Part shown: positions 11,251 through 21,839 of the stretch, piece by piece
How positions within the stretch are numbered: position 1 is the stretch's first letter
Layout of the letters: each line of letters opens with the position of its first letter
NCBI GenBank assembly: GCA_947396885.1
Contig: OX377205.1
Span: 52,188,676-52,252,675 of the forward strand
Source: Heligmosomoides polygyrus polygyrus
Lineage: Eukaryota; Nematoda; Chromadorea; Rhabditida; Heligmosomidae
Direction of reading: 5' to 3'
DNA: 64,000 bases
Position numbers and translations under genes: made by a program
The notes under the pieces: model-generated
Databases searched by the model: none
Told to the model about the DNA's origin: nothing
Seen by the model: only the letters and a program-made list of their open reading frames with translations

Positions 11251-13944
11251 ATATCATCGATCGACACTGAGGATGGTCTTCTAGCGGAAAAATTTCTATC
11301 TTATGAAGGGAAGAACACGTGAGAGTAATATTGTGCTTCATGGATTTCTAAGTCATAATTATTACACAGTAAAAAGCTGAGCTTCTTCGCAGCGATCTCC
11401 GATATTATTAGGGCGGATCGTATTTAAATTTTTCGTTTCTCAAGAGAAATTAATTAATTTTTACCTGAAGCAGATCACGCAGACAGCAAAAAACCTGCCA
11501 CAAAAAGTATCACGTTCTGTTCAATGCACAATATGAAAATCATGGTTTTCTGAAGCGAATAGATTGGATCGACCCCTGGTCGATTTGGCACCAACCTCAT
11601 AGGAGCGACGAAATTCGACGTCCACAAAAATGATCATAACTCGGTAAGTTTTTGAAAATTTGAAAAAGCCAATGGCTTTTTGAAAACTAGAAGAAAAATG
11701 CTTTCATATAGTATAAATACTTGTTTTCAAAATTTCGCTTCATATGGGGCGGAGGCCTTCGATTTTTGTGCGAAAAAAATTGAAGTGATTTTGTATAAAT
11801 AATTATATCCCGGTAAGTTTTTCGAATTTTAAAAATTAATAGCCTTTTAAAAACTAAAAAAGCACTTTTGAACCATGTAAAAATTAGTTTTCGACAGGGA
11901 GGTCATCATAGGTGGCGGTGGGGGTTCGTTTTTTGGTCGATTTTGCCAAAAATCGACCAGAAATCGAACCCCCGCCACCTATGTATACCCCTTTTTAAAG
12001 ACCGACTCTTTTTGAAAACTAGAGAGAGAGAGCGCTTTCGAACCATGTGGGAATTACTTTTCAATAGGAAGGTCTTCATAGCGGCGGGGGGGGGGTTCGA
12101 TTTTTGGTGATTTTCGCCAAATAATCGACCAGAAATCGAACCCCCGGCCCCTATGAAGACCTCCCTGTTGAAAAACGATTCACACATGGTCACTTAGCAT
12201 ATTTTTTCTATTTTCAAAAAGCAATTGGAATTTTTGAATTTCAAAAAACGAACCGAGTTATGATCCATTTTATGAAGACACTCCAATGTCGTCGGTGCAG
12301 AGTCTACGAGAAGTTCTTCACTATCATAACTTGGTTCATTTTTGAAATTTAAAAATAACTGCAGTTTTTTGAAAAATAGAAGAAATATGCTAACTCACCA
12401 TATGTAAACCGTTTTTCAAAAAAGAAGTCTTCAGAGGTGGCGGGGGGGTTCGATTTTTGGCACGTATTTCTGCAACAGTGGACCAGAAAACGAACCCCCA
12501 CCGCCACCTAAGAAGACCTCCCTGAAAACTAAGTCTTTTCAAAAGGGCTTTTTCTCTAGTTCTCAAAAAGCTATTAGCTTTTTTAAATTTCGAAAAACTT
12601 ACCGTGATATAATTATTTATACAAAATCGCTTCATTTTTTTCGCACAAGAATCGAAGGCCTCCGCCCCATATGAAGGCCTAGTTTTTGAAAACCGATTTT
12701 TATACTTTATGAAAGCCCTTTAATTCTTCTTTTTAAAAAGCGATTGGCTTTTTCAAATTTTGAAAAAATTACCGAGTTATAGTCATTTTAGTGAGCGTCG
12801 ACTTTCGTCGCTCCTTTGACGTCGGTGTCATATTGACCAGGGGTCGATTCGCTTCCATGATTTTTACACTGTGCATTGAACAAGGCTTAAAACTTTTTGG
12901 TGCAAGTTTTTTACTGTCTGCGTGATCTGCTTTAGGTGTAAATTAATTAATTTTTCTTGAAAAATGAAAAATTCAAATACGATCCGCCCTAATCATTGGA
13001 GATCGCTGCGAAGAAGCTTAGCTTTTTACTGTGTAATATTCATGACTTAAAATTCCATGAAGCGCAATCTCATCTCGCGTGTTCTTTCCTTCAGAAGATA
13101 GAAATTTTTCCGCGAGAAGACCATCCTCAGTGTCAATCGATGTGGATCTACGCTTTAAAAAGCAGGCTGCAAAAATAGCGGCCTTCATGTAATCAACGGT
13201 GTCGAAAATTTTCGGCAAATCATACATCTGTTCATACAGTGGGTCTTTTCAGAAAAACAGGTTTTATTACCGTGTGTCAAACTGTGGCCTAAAATTTTAT
13301 TGAGTACAACTCCACTTTCTGATGCTGTTTCATGCAGAAGAGAGAAGATTAGTTCCGGGACAAGTCCATCCTCAGGTTGCCATTCCGTCATCGCTTCCGA
13401 GAGTGTCTAAAAAAAACTTGTGGATAAAGCACTTAAGTCAGCTTTAGAATTTAACACTCGGCATTGTTTGGAGTACAATTTCGAATGCAGATGTTGCTCC
13501 TTCACGTACTAAAATGTGCCGTGTCCACGAGATGCTTGGAAAGCTTGAAAAGTTGAACTCGTTGTGATTAATTCGACATATCTGCTCTTAAAAGTACTTT
13601 ATTTTCAGCTGAAAACAAACAAATATCAATCTATTATCATCTATTATCTATTATCAAAAGATTACATACACAAAACCTTTATCAGCGTTTTTCTAACAAA
13701 CTACTAAATGGAACAGTCATTCAGTAGCACTTTTTCTTGAACTGATCTGACACAGTCGATGCTGCACCTGGAAAGAAGAACCTACTAAACGGTACAAAAA
13801 TCGCATAAAATTTTTTTAAAAATTTAATGCGGATAGTAAATAAAACGGTGGTCTACACAACGGGGGGGGGGTCGTATCAGATCCACTCTGGGAGGGGGGG
13901 GGTCGTAAATTTTCGGCAAAAATCCAACCCCACGCTTGACCCTG
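11250..13944. mobile_element. hAT-like large fold-back element, copy A (left end missing)
   Basis: Two long arms (about 11270-11860 and 12600-13140) are near-complements of each other, sharing GATCGCTGCGAAG, ACTGTCTGCGTGATCTGC and AATCGAAGGCC. The centre holds further hairpins built from AGGTCTTCATAG and its complement. The right end has a subterminal G-rich GTCGTA box repeated at about 13862 and 13896, then ends GCTTGACCCTG at 13944, as in copy C. Sequence 13000-13930 is nearly identical to 24890-25900 of copy B. Open frames such as 13185-13391 may be transposase debris but carry no recognisable hAT domain. Confidence 0.65.
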
Positions 13945-14760
13945 CCCCAAACACGTTGAGCGACGTCTTTGGCACGTATTCTGAGTCCCAGGCACGTCAT
14001 GCGGCGTATTCCGCACGTCTTCCGAATTCCCTGGCACGTAGAAGACGCCTGGGTATTTTCCGCTATTTTCGCGCCACGTAATTTGATCAGTATCGATTGA
14101 GGGTGATCGATACTGCAAAAACGAATTTCAGATTCGTGTTGAGCGACCTCGAGTAACCCAGGGCTAAAGTTTTCAGGCATGTAGAAGAAGTCTGGGTATT
14201 TTCCTCTACTTTTCCGCACCATAATTTGATCAATATCGATTGATGGCCACCGAAACTTCAAAAACAAACGTCAGAATCGTGTTCAACGACTTTCCCCAGG
14301 GACCAAAATTCCCAGGCAGGGAGGAGACGTCTTGGTATTTTTCGCCATTTTCGTGTCGTAATTCCCCCCCCCCCATTCCCCCTCCCCCCAATTTTCCCCC
14401 TATTTTATGGCTAATTTCTGCAGCGACGCCGATCGATGGTATGACTCATCGTTATTACATAGTGTTATGATAATTTGATCAATATCGATTGATGCTCATC
14501 GATGCTCGAAAATGGACTACAGATTCGTGTTCAGCGACCTCGGCTACCCCAGGGCTGAAGTTTCCAGGCAGTGAAAAGACGTCTGGGTATTTTCCGCTAT
14601 TTTCGCGACCCGTAATTTGATCAATATCGATTGACGGCGATCGATACTTCAAAAACGAACTTTAGATTCGTGTTGAGCGACCTCGGCTACCCCAGGTTTG
14701 TAGTTCCCAGGCAGGGAGAAGACGTCTGGGTATTTTTCGCTGTTTTCGTGTCGTAATTCT
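13945..14760. repeat. Degenerate ~142-bp repeats with ATCGAT palindromes
   Basis: About four diverged units share a core (ATTCGTGTTNAGCGACCTCG, then CCCAGGGCT.AAGTT) at roughly 14132, 14275, 14523 and 14665, separated by TTGATCAATATCGATTGA words. The left margin (13955-14045) is related to the 42-bp Helitron minisatellite. The same core occurs in the 109-bp array inside the Helitron at 54.4-54.76 kb, so this block is probably derived from that family. Confidence 0.55.
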
Positions 14761-16084
14761 CCCCCCATTTTCCCCCTATTTCTTCCCCCACCCCCCGAGT
14801 TTTTCCCCCATTTTATAATTTCTGCGACAACACCGATCGATAGTATGACTCATCGCTTATCGCGCTATTATAGAGTATGATTGTATACGTCAAGAAGACG
14901 TGCTCCAAATTCTAACAAAAAGGAATGAAAAACAAGACACGTGATGAAAATAAAGTAAAGAAAAGAGGGCTAGTAAAAACAACAGTAATAAAAAATAATG
15001 ATAGCGGCACCTTTTCAGTAACCAGCAAAATGCGTTAGAGACGTATCCACGTAGATCCCTGACCGTAATCTTAAGATGGATGAAGGTAGAATGTATGCCA
15101 GATGGAAGTGGATTCAATACAACTCCTAGTGGGGTAAAAATCTGTAAAGTTAGGCTACTCGAAGAAAGTACTAATTTCATAATTTTAATGACAATGTAGA
15201 TAGACAGTATCACTGTGTGCCAACGACGTTTGTTTGTCCGCGTTTGCCAGCTATGAGACCCTCGTGTTAACTGCCGGAACTTCGGCACATCGGTACGCTA
15301 GCCGATTATGGAACCGGCAACTAGGGCAAGCCACCTGTGTGGGCGAAACAAATAGCGATAAGTTTTAGCTACCAAGGGGAATAGTAAAGTCACAGCCTCA
15401 AAATGAAGCACAGGGACCCCATGGATGCGTGACAAATAAATATCAGGATAGGAAATTGAAGAAAAGTCATCCACAGTAAAGAAAAAACGTTATACATAGA
15501 ACTAATCATCTCAGCAACAAAACCAAATGGATCTACCAGATCACACAGGAGCAGGATCAATTTTGCTAAGTGCTGTGAAATCTCGAGCAGCAAGAAACCT
15601 CATCGGTTATCCCCAACACCTATTATGTGTGTGTCCGACACAGTATGTTGGCAAACTAGAAGAAGCCATAGAACCTTTCTGCAAATCTGTGAATAGAAGT
15701 TATGAAGGGCAATTGTTGTCAAACAGTCCGCAGTCACAAATCTTCAAAACAGAAAGAAGGTCGATCCTTCTCAGTCTTGTTCGGAACACTTAACTGCAAG
15801 GTGAAGCAATTGCTTCGAACGGCAGCTTCCGTATCCATTTTGCGATGCGAAAGAAAAAAGTACATATTAAGGACTCTAGAGCTTGGCTTGATGTTTGGTT
15901 TGATATTCTGCAAGGATAGAAACGTACGACGTTCTTTGCACGGTTTGAAAACCCAAAAAATTGCTAGATTTCACTCAAATGCAAACCACCAGAGCTAGGC
16001 GATCTCCTATTTCAGTGAACTTGAAGATTGCTGTCCTTCAGCAGCTCACAATTGGCTTTGAGCTATTATTTTTAATTGAAAAAA
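14761..16084. other. Unassigned; no supported gene
   Basis: Open frames on both strands (14890-15288 minus, 15527-15998 plus) show no conserved motif. A TTTACAG acceptor followed by an open stretch is present on the minus strand at about 15020-15140, and could be a downstream exon of the ARMC1-like gene, but I could not align it convincingly. Confidence 0.3.
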
Positions 16085-16260
16085 AAAGATAAGAAAGCAT
16101 ATTGTGATGTAGTTTACTTCAATTTTTCGAAGGCTTTTGGCACGGTTGACCACAACCGCGACTACACAAGATTGGAAGTTTGGCGTTCCATCCTCTAGTA
16201 TCCTTTAGTTGCTGGTTTAAGGGCTATCTTATAGGAAGGAGTTTATAGGTTAAAGTCGTC
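16085..16260 (+). pseudogene. CR1-type reverse transcriptase fragment
   Basis: Plus-strand translation contains DVVYFNFSKAF followed by VDH, the fingers/palm A-motif region of CR1/Jockey-type reverse transcriptases (consensus YFDFSKAFD.V.H). Here D is replaced by N and G, and downstream residues are spread over shifted frames with stops. It is a short dead LINE fragment. The related full region is on the minus strand at 51.8 kb. Confidence 0.6.
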
Positions 16261-16396
16261 CCAACCTCTCCTCCACTCACCCTAGACTTTCCCTACACCG
16301 CCCGCAGAAGGGACGGAGCAAGGATGTGCCGAGCGTTCATTGTGGACGGGATTTCCGGGTGCTCGCCATCATATGAGGCATTGCTTTGCTAATCAC

Positions 16397-16682
16397 TTTC
16401 CTTGACCTGGCAGCTTTATCCTGTGCAGATTTCATTCTTGAGACAGTAATCAGAATGTTGTACGCCGTATTTGGAGGGAATGACGCTTCAGCTGCAGCGT
16501 CAAGGCTCTCTTCAAGTCCGGCCACATTGCAAAGTACTAATTCGTCGTCAGCGTTTTCCGACAAGTATAGCAGCACCCTAACGAGATATGTCATGACGAC
16601 TAGATCATCCGCTAGAAACTTCTTCAACATAATGGGAATTGTTTGATCCTTTAAAATCCCCAATCGTCTCCTATCGGTTGTT
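16397..16682 (-). CDS. ARMC1-like (armadillo repeat-containing protein 1) internal exon, partial gene
   Basis: The minus-strand exon begins after an AAAACAG acceptor (first base 16682) and stays open with no stop. It encodes DRRRLGILKDQTIPIMLKKF, then a helical segment (VRVLLYLSENADDE) and a final helix (NTAYNILITVSRMKSAQDKA). This order and spacing resemble the armadillo-like N-terminal region of animal ARMC1, a mitochondrial-associated protein implicated in mitochondrial distribution. I place the 3' end at AAA|GTGATT (exon end 16397) because ARMC1 proteins continue there with other sequence. Without splicing, the frame would instead stop at 16337. Neighbouring exons were not found: the flanks are transposon-derived and the introns may be long. 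It could be a gene in use or an orphaned exon. Confidence 0.55.
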
Positions 16683-16689
16683 CTGTTTT

Positions 16690-17290
16690 CGCCAATTAGC
16701 GAATCTGCAAACTGCGGCGCGGTTTCGCGCTACGAACTCGTCCAAATAGGGCGGCGTGGGCAGAGCGGGAAATGGGCGACGGGTGGGATCGTGTAGGGAA
16801 CATGCGCCCTCCCCTAACCACAAGTCTCTTACAACCTTTACTCGCTAATTATAACGTAGACGGTATTCATCAGTTTCCCGTCGTAAACTTACTATGTCGG
16901 TCTCTGAGGCTTTCAAACTCTTGTCTGGTCTAACTGGTGCAGATGTTTCAAAATTCTGTCGTATAATAATGTCCAGGACAGGGGTAAAAGGATAATAGAG
17001 GATAAAGGGCGGCGTTATTCAATCCCCTTTAGGATGCGCCACGCATTCTACTTCTACGGGATCTCGTGGAGGCGAGTTGAATGCGTATTTGGCCATACAA
17101 TGACTTGCGGTGGCCAGCCGATGAACAAGCCAGCGCTTTACCCTTCCCAGACAAGTCTAGTACCAATTCATCGACCCCGGATGGATGAAAGGCTTGGTTG
17201 GCCTGGGCGGGAAATCCGAACCAGGAACCTGGTATCGGGTGCAGACGACAGCCGGCGTCTCCTCCGACTGCCTCCGGACAGGGGTAGCTC
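16690..17290. repeat. Dispersed repeat shared with 40.6 and 48.8 kb
   Basis: About 17023-17285 (GGATGCGCCACGCATTCT.CTTCTACGGGAT, then TTGGCCAT and CCTAGACAAGTC-like words) recurs at 40588-40810, and its start recurs again at about 48800. A 33-codon open frame starting ATGTCGGTCTCTGAGG at about 16892 lies just upstream; it is unassigned. Confidence 0.5.
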
Positions 17291-17516
17291 ACCAGGATAC
17301 TATCTCAACGGTAGGTCGGAACGGCGCAAATGTTGTATATGGGCAGAACCGCCTCTCTCTCTGGGCAGTAACAAGCTGCAGGTATCTCGACACCAATACA
17401 ACTCTGCGCAGAGTTAGGGGCGACGGAAGTCGGGTGTTGGCGGCATGTTGACTCACGTGCTCCACAGCTGACGGGCACGCGCGGGATGAGGACTCGTGTC
17501 GCGAGTCAGCGCAGTG

Positions 17517-17585
17517 CACAGGTGGCGTAGTAGAGAAGAGCTCGGGCTCATGAATGAGGGGCGGGGGGTTTGGATCCCGCAGACT
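17517..17585 (+). ncRNA. tRNA-like sequence (left arm)
   Basis: Contains AGGTGGCGTAGTAGAG (A-box like) and, 40 bases later, GGGTTTGGATCCCGC (B-box like with a plausible T-stem). There is no convincing acceptor stem, so it is a pseudo-tRNA or SINE-like module embedded in the element arm. Confidence 0.45.
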
Positions 17586-18334
17586 GCGTTTGTTTTGAAC
17601 TTTTGCAAAATCCATGTTTGTCATATAGGTAATCCACCTAGGGGTATTAATCCACCTAGGGGTATAGTGTTATACAGCATGTCTACATATAACATACCAC
17701 TCATACCAAACAAGGGTGGTCCAGGCAGGGTCACCGATTCCGCTGAAACTTTGTCTAGGGGGTTATTTGGGGTGCTGATTACGAATCTGATATCCGTTCT
17801 TCACGATTCGGCTGGATAATATAGATACAGGAAGGCACAGGATTACATTCTTAAAGTTTCTGCCGGTGACGGCAGGTAGAGACAGAATCGTGAAAAACGG
17901 ATATCAGATTCGTGATGAGGGCACCCCAAAAAAACCCCTAGACGAAGTTTCAGCGAAGTCGGTGTCCTGCCTGGACCACCCTTGTTAACGGCATTGGTGG
18001 CCTCCGACCGAATCGTGAAAAACGAATGTCGGATTCGTGATCAGCACTCCAAATAACCCCCCCCCCCTGGACAAAGTTTCAGCGAAAAAATTTTTTGACC
18101 GAAGTCTTATCGGTGGAGTCGGAACTTTCAACTAGTGTCACAAAATATCTATCGTTACATAACTACAGCTTCACACAAAATAGGCTTAAAATAAGTGACA
18201 CACAGAAGTGAACATTTTAGCTAATCTGTAGTTTGAAGCATATGTTATATGTAAACATGCTCATAACACACTATAATGCCCCTAGGTGGATTACCTATAT
18301 GATAAACATGGATTTTGCAAGAGTGCAAAACAAG

Positions 18335-18405
18335 CGCAGTCCGCGGGATTCAAACCCCGACCCCTCATTTACGAGCCCGAGCTGTTCCCTACTACGCCAC
18401 CTGTG
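18335..18405 (-). ncRNA. tRNA-like sequence (right arm)
   Basis: Minus-strand mirror of 17517-17585: GGTGGCGTAGTAGGG, then GGGGTTTGAATCCCGC, where the B-box GTTTGAATCCC is close to consensus. Conserved in both arms. Confidence 0.45.
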
Positions 18406-18629
18406 CACTGCGCCCACTAGCGATACGAGCTCTCATCCCGCAGGCGCCCATCAACTGTGGAGCACGTGAATCAACAGGGCGCCAACACGCGACTTCCGTC
18501 GCCCCTAACTCTGCGCAGAGTTGTAACGGGGTCGAGATACCTACAGCTTGTTACTACTCAGGGAGAGGCGGTTCTGCCCATATATAACACTTTCGCCGTT
18601 CTGACCTACCGTTGAGATAGTATCCTGGT

Positions 18630-20210
18630 CCGACAAAATATCTTACGGTGTACGCAAGACGAATACTAGGTTATGCGGTTTTACGTGTAGATCTTGTTCC
18701 AACTTCATATCGCTGAATTCTTGCGTCTCTCAGTCGTCGGCACATTTTCGGCTGTTCAATCACGTGGCTGGAGCAAGCTTTTGCTTTTCTAGATTGCAGG
18801 TGTTTCTAGTTCCGTGTTGTTGCATGGGTAATAGTTCCTTATTGTATTACACCCACATCACATCTGCGTCTGCATCGTACAAAAATAAAGAAATAAATAG
18901 ATGTTCTATCAATTTAAAAGTGTCCACTTCGATTCTAGAAGATCCCACTTGATTTAGAGAGTGCCGAATTAGACGTTGTATTATAAATGAGTTTCGAAAT
19001 AGCAACTCCACAACTAATCACTACCTATGGTCATACTGAAGAAGCCCACCTAAAGCGTAACGCACAAATCGCTTCGAATTCCTTCATTGAACGCCGTGCA
19101 TATGGCGCCACAGTTGCTCACCTGCAATGCTTCCCATCGTTGCTCTCACACGAGGAAATTCTTCAGAACACGCAACAATAATGCGCCGACTCCCACATCC
19201 TTCCATAAGCTATGCTACATGTGTTTGAGTTGTACAATTTCGTGGATGCAAACGTTGATCGACCCTCTCGGCAGGGTTTTCTCTCTGCCAGTCTCCCAAT
19301 TTGTGTCCTGTTAGGGCTGCATGATCTGCTCTCCAGGAGATACTTTCTCACGCTCTGGGATGACGATGGATAGTTCCCTCAGCACAGCAATGGAGTCGAT
19401 CTGAGAACTCAGTTTTCCTGAAGAAGACTCTTTTGAAAGGGAAATAGACGAATAAGTGATTAGTTGCTCGCTCCCCTTTTCAATGTCCGTTCAAGATCCG
19501 ATTGGTGGGAATGTGTAGTCCTTGTCGGGCTTGGAGGGGATTGTTCGCGTCAGCGGATGCTCGGCACAAAGAGACTGGGAGGAGCTCCACTGATTGGAGA
19601 GCACTAAAGAGCCGCGCGGCCTGCTTTGGGGATACGCGATGTTGCAGATGATGAGCACAACATGGGAGCTCCTCCCGAACAACGAAAATTCGCGTAGATG
19701 ACAACAGGGGCAGCTCGAAAATGGAGACCTGCTCATATTCGCGTGGCATGATGGGGAGGGGCACTATCACAAAGGTGAATAACGCTGTCCCAAAGGAATT
19801 AACCAATGTTCGGCGCTGCCTTTCGACGATAGCGCTGCTCTGCACTAACAGAACCTAGCCCTATGAAAGGGAATAGCACTGTCAACAACCCTTCCCCTAA
19901 TGTAAGCGAAATTGTAGTGTAGCTACGTATATGCAGCACCGACAAAGGGGGTCAGTGAGCTCGGTTCAAAGACTCTGAATGCGACCTGTACGATCTTGTG
20001 GGGAATCGGATGAGGATCACAGTGATGTGCTTCGTTTTTGTAAATGCTCCTGAGTGGTCCAAAAATGGCAAAAAACGGCACCATTTCAGTGCGGGCTGAT
20101 AGGGCAACCTGAAGTGGCCTTGTCGTGCTTAGAAGTTAACACATAAAATGGTTGTAGCTTCAACTACAGTTAGATCATTGCATTCTGATAATCTCGAAGA
20201 GGGTTCGATT
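18630..20210. other. Unassigned
   Basis: No family could be recognised. Minus-strand frames at 19480-19845 read continuously across a possible frame change and have a coding-like look, but no motif, so they are not called. Just before 20210 a tRNA-like string occurs (AGTTAGATCATTGCATTCTG, then GGGTTCGATTC), too degenerate to fold as a tRNA. Confidence 0.3.
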
Positions 20211-20868
20211 CACACTCAAGCGTGAGGTTCGATTTTTGCCGAAAATTAACACCCCCCCCCCCTCCAAGACCGGATTTAGTACGACCCCCACTTGTCTTCA
20301 ACGCCGTTTTAGTTCTTACATAGTAGGATCTGGGTTGAACATTTCAACTTTTTATGCGGTTTTACCCCGTAATAGGTTCTTCTCTCCTGGTGTAGCATTG
20401 ACACAGTGGAGATTCGTTTCGTTCACAGAACAAGACGTATTATTGAATCATTTAATGGATGATTTGTCTGATTAAAGCGCGACATTGATTAACGTTTCGA
20501 GCATTGATTGTTCTACAGTAAAAATAAAGAACTTTTGCGAGCAGTTCTCGAATTAATCACAATGAGTCCAGCTTTCCAGATCTTCCGAAAAACTCTAGGA
20601 TACGACACATTTTTCTACCTGAATGAGCAACATTTGCATCCGAAATTGTACTCTATAAAATTTCTAGTGTTGACTGTTAAAGTCTCTTCCTCCAAAAAAA
20701 TAAAGGAACTCTACGAATCGATAACGCAGTCGCAACCTAAGCATGGATTTCTGGCAGAAAAAATTCTACGCTCTGAAGAATAAACATCATAGAGTGAAAT
20801 TGTTCGATATAAGATCCTAAGTCGTGAATATTATAAAGTAAAACGAAAAGCGATCCTCGATATGATTA

Positions 20869-20998
20869 GGAGTCATTTAGTGTGCGCGCGAAGCGCGACG
20901 CGATGCATGTGTAGCAGCCAAATTGATCGAGCGACGCGATTGATCAATTCGGCCACTACACATGGCGTCGCGTCGCGCGTCGCGTGCTAAACGACCCC
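20869..20998. mobile_element. 130-bp palindromic MITE, PIF/Harbinger-like, TSD TTA
   Basis: Termini GGAGTCATTTAG and CTAAACGACCCC are inverted, as are inner CpG-rich boxes (GTGCGCGCGAAGCGCGACGCG against its near complement). Flanking TTA at 20866-20868 and 20999-21001 fits the TWA duplication of PIF/Harbinger elements. A sister copy with TAA flanks is at 34009-34142. Confidence 0.75.
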
Positions 20999-21462
20999 TT
21001 ACAATGGATTGTGTTCAAGTTACTTGAAGAAGACCACCTATACGGTTGTGAAAGCGAGTCGGCACTGGATATGAAGACATATAGTCTTATAATGAACAGT
21101 TTGAATGACAATTATAGTTAAATATCTAACAAGGGAACGGTTGAGGGCATTCATTCCTCTCTCAGTTTAACGCGTTTGAAGTGAGCGGAGAAAATCAGCG
21201 CTATACCGGGATCCTAACCGGAGCTGACCTTTTTACAACATTTTACGCAGCGCGTGACCAGGAAGAGAGAGAGAGTGGAGGCTAGGAACAATTTTACATT
21301 ATTAATAAAGCCATGTCCTTGGAGATATTCTGTTATATGCACAAGTATATGTAATGTGTGTGAGGATTAACCGAGTACCAGGGGTAGTTAAACGAGATCA
21401 ACAGCACAACTGTGCAACGCAATGCTGCAAGATCCATTGCTGCAAAAAACTGTCGCGCCAGG

Positions 21463-21530
21463 CGGGACTCGAACCAGCACTCCTGCCTGAGGTAGGACTT
21501 GAGCCCTCTACACTATCAGCGCTGTTAAGT
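21463..21530 (-). ncRNA. tRNA-like sequence
   Basis: On the minus strand a near-consensus B box GGTTCGAGTCCCGCC follows a plausible anticodon arm (CCTCAGGCAGG) and an A-box-like GATAGTGTAGAGGG. The acceptor stem is imperfect. It is probably a tRNA-derived SINE or pseudogene rather than an active tRNA. Confidence 0.45.
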
Positions 21531-21839
21531 CGCGTGCCACATCCTCGCCGCAAATGGCTTATCGAACTCTTCCATGATATGGAGATGTCGCAAGTGATCG
21601 AATAGCGCTGTTGCTGCTATCCCATCCGTGAGGCAGAGGGTACAGGCAGGCACAAGTCCCGCATGGACCGAGAGTTGTGATCGCAGTAAAGCAGCGTATG
21701 ACTGTGTAGCATCTATACCAGCCATTTTAGGCATAAAAAAATGTGCAGGATTGTTTTGAATGATCTGAGCTTGTCTCCACATCTTCCTCCTTTCCGGTAG
21801 AGAAAATATTCCAATATACGGAAGCTTCTAACAACTACC

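Larger units (their letters stand above)
17291..18629. mobile_element. 1.34-kb fold-back element with tRNA-like modules in both arms
   Basis: The arms 17291-17700 and 18225-18629 are near-complements, from ACCAGGATACTATCTCAACG at the left end to its complement at the right. Shared boxes include AACTCTGCGCAGAGTT, CGCAGTGCACAGGTGGCG and ATCCACCTAGGGG. A second, inner inverted pair lies at about 17710-17800 and 17890-17990 (GGTGGTCCAGGCAGG; CAGATTCGT). No clear target-site duplication was found and no transposase is visible. The inner motif also occurs in the element at 38056-38812. Confidence 0.6.

Noticed and set aside
14890..15288. 132-codon minus-strand frame as a protein gene
   Set aside because: Low-complexity hydrophobic C-terminus, no motif, no supporting splice partner.
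19480..19845. Minus-strand coding-looking frames
   Set aside because: Two frames would need a frameshift; no recognised domain or splice signals to support it.
21463..21530. Functional tRNA gene
   Set aside because: B box is good but the acceptor stem and loop sizes are irregular and it lies in a transposon.
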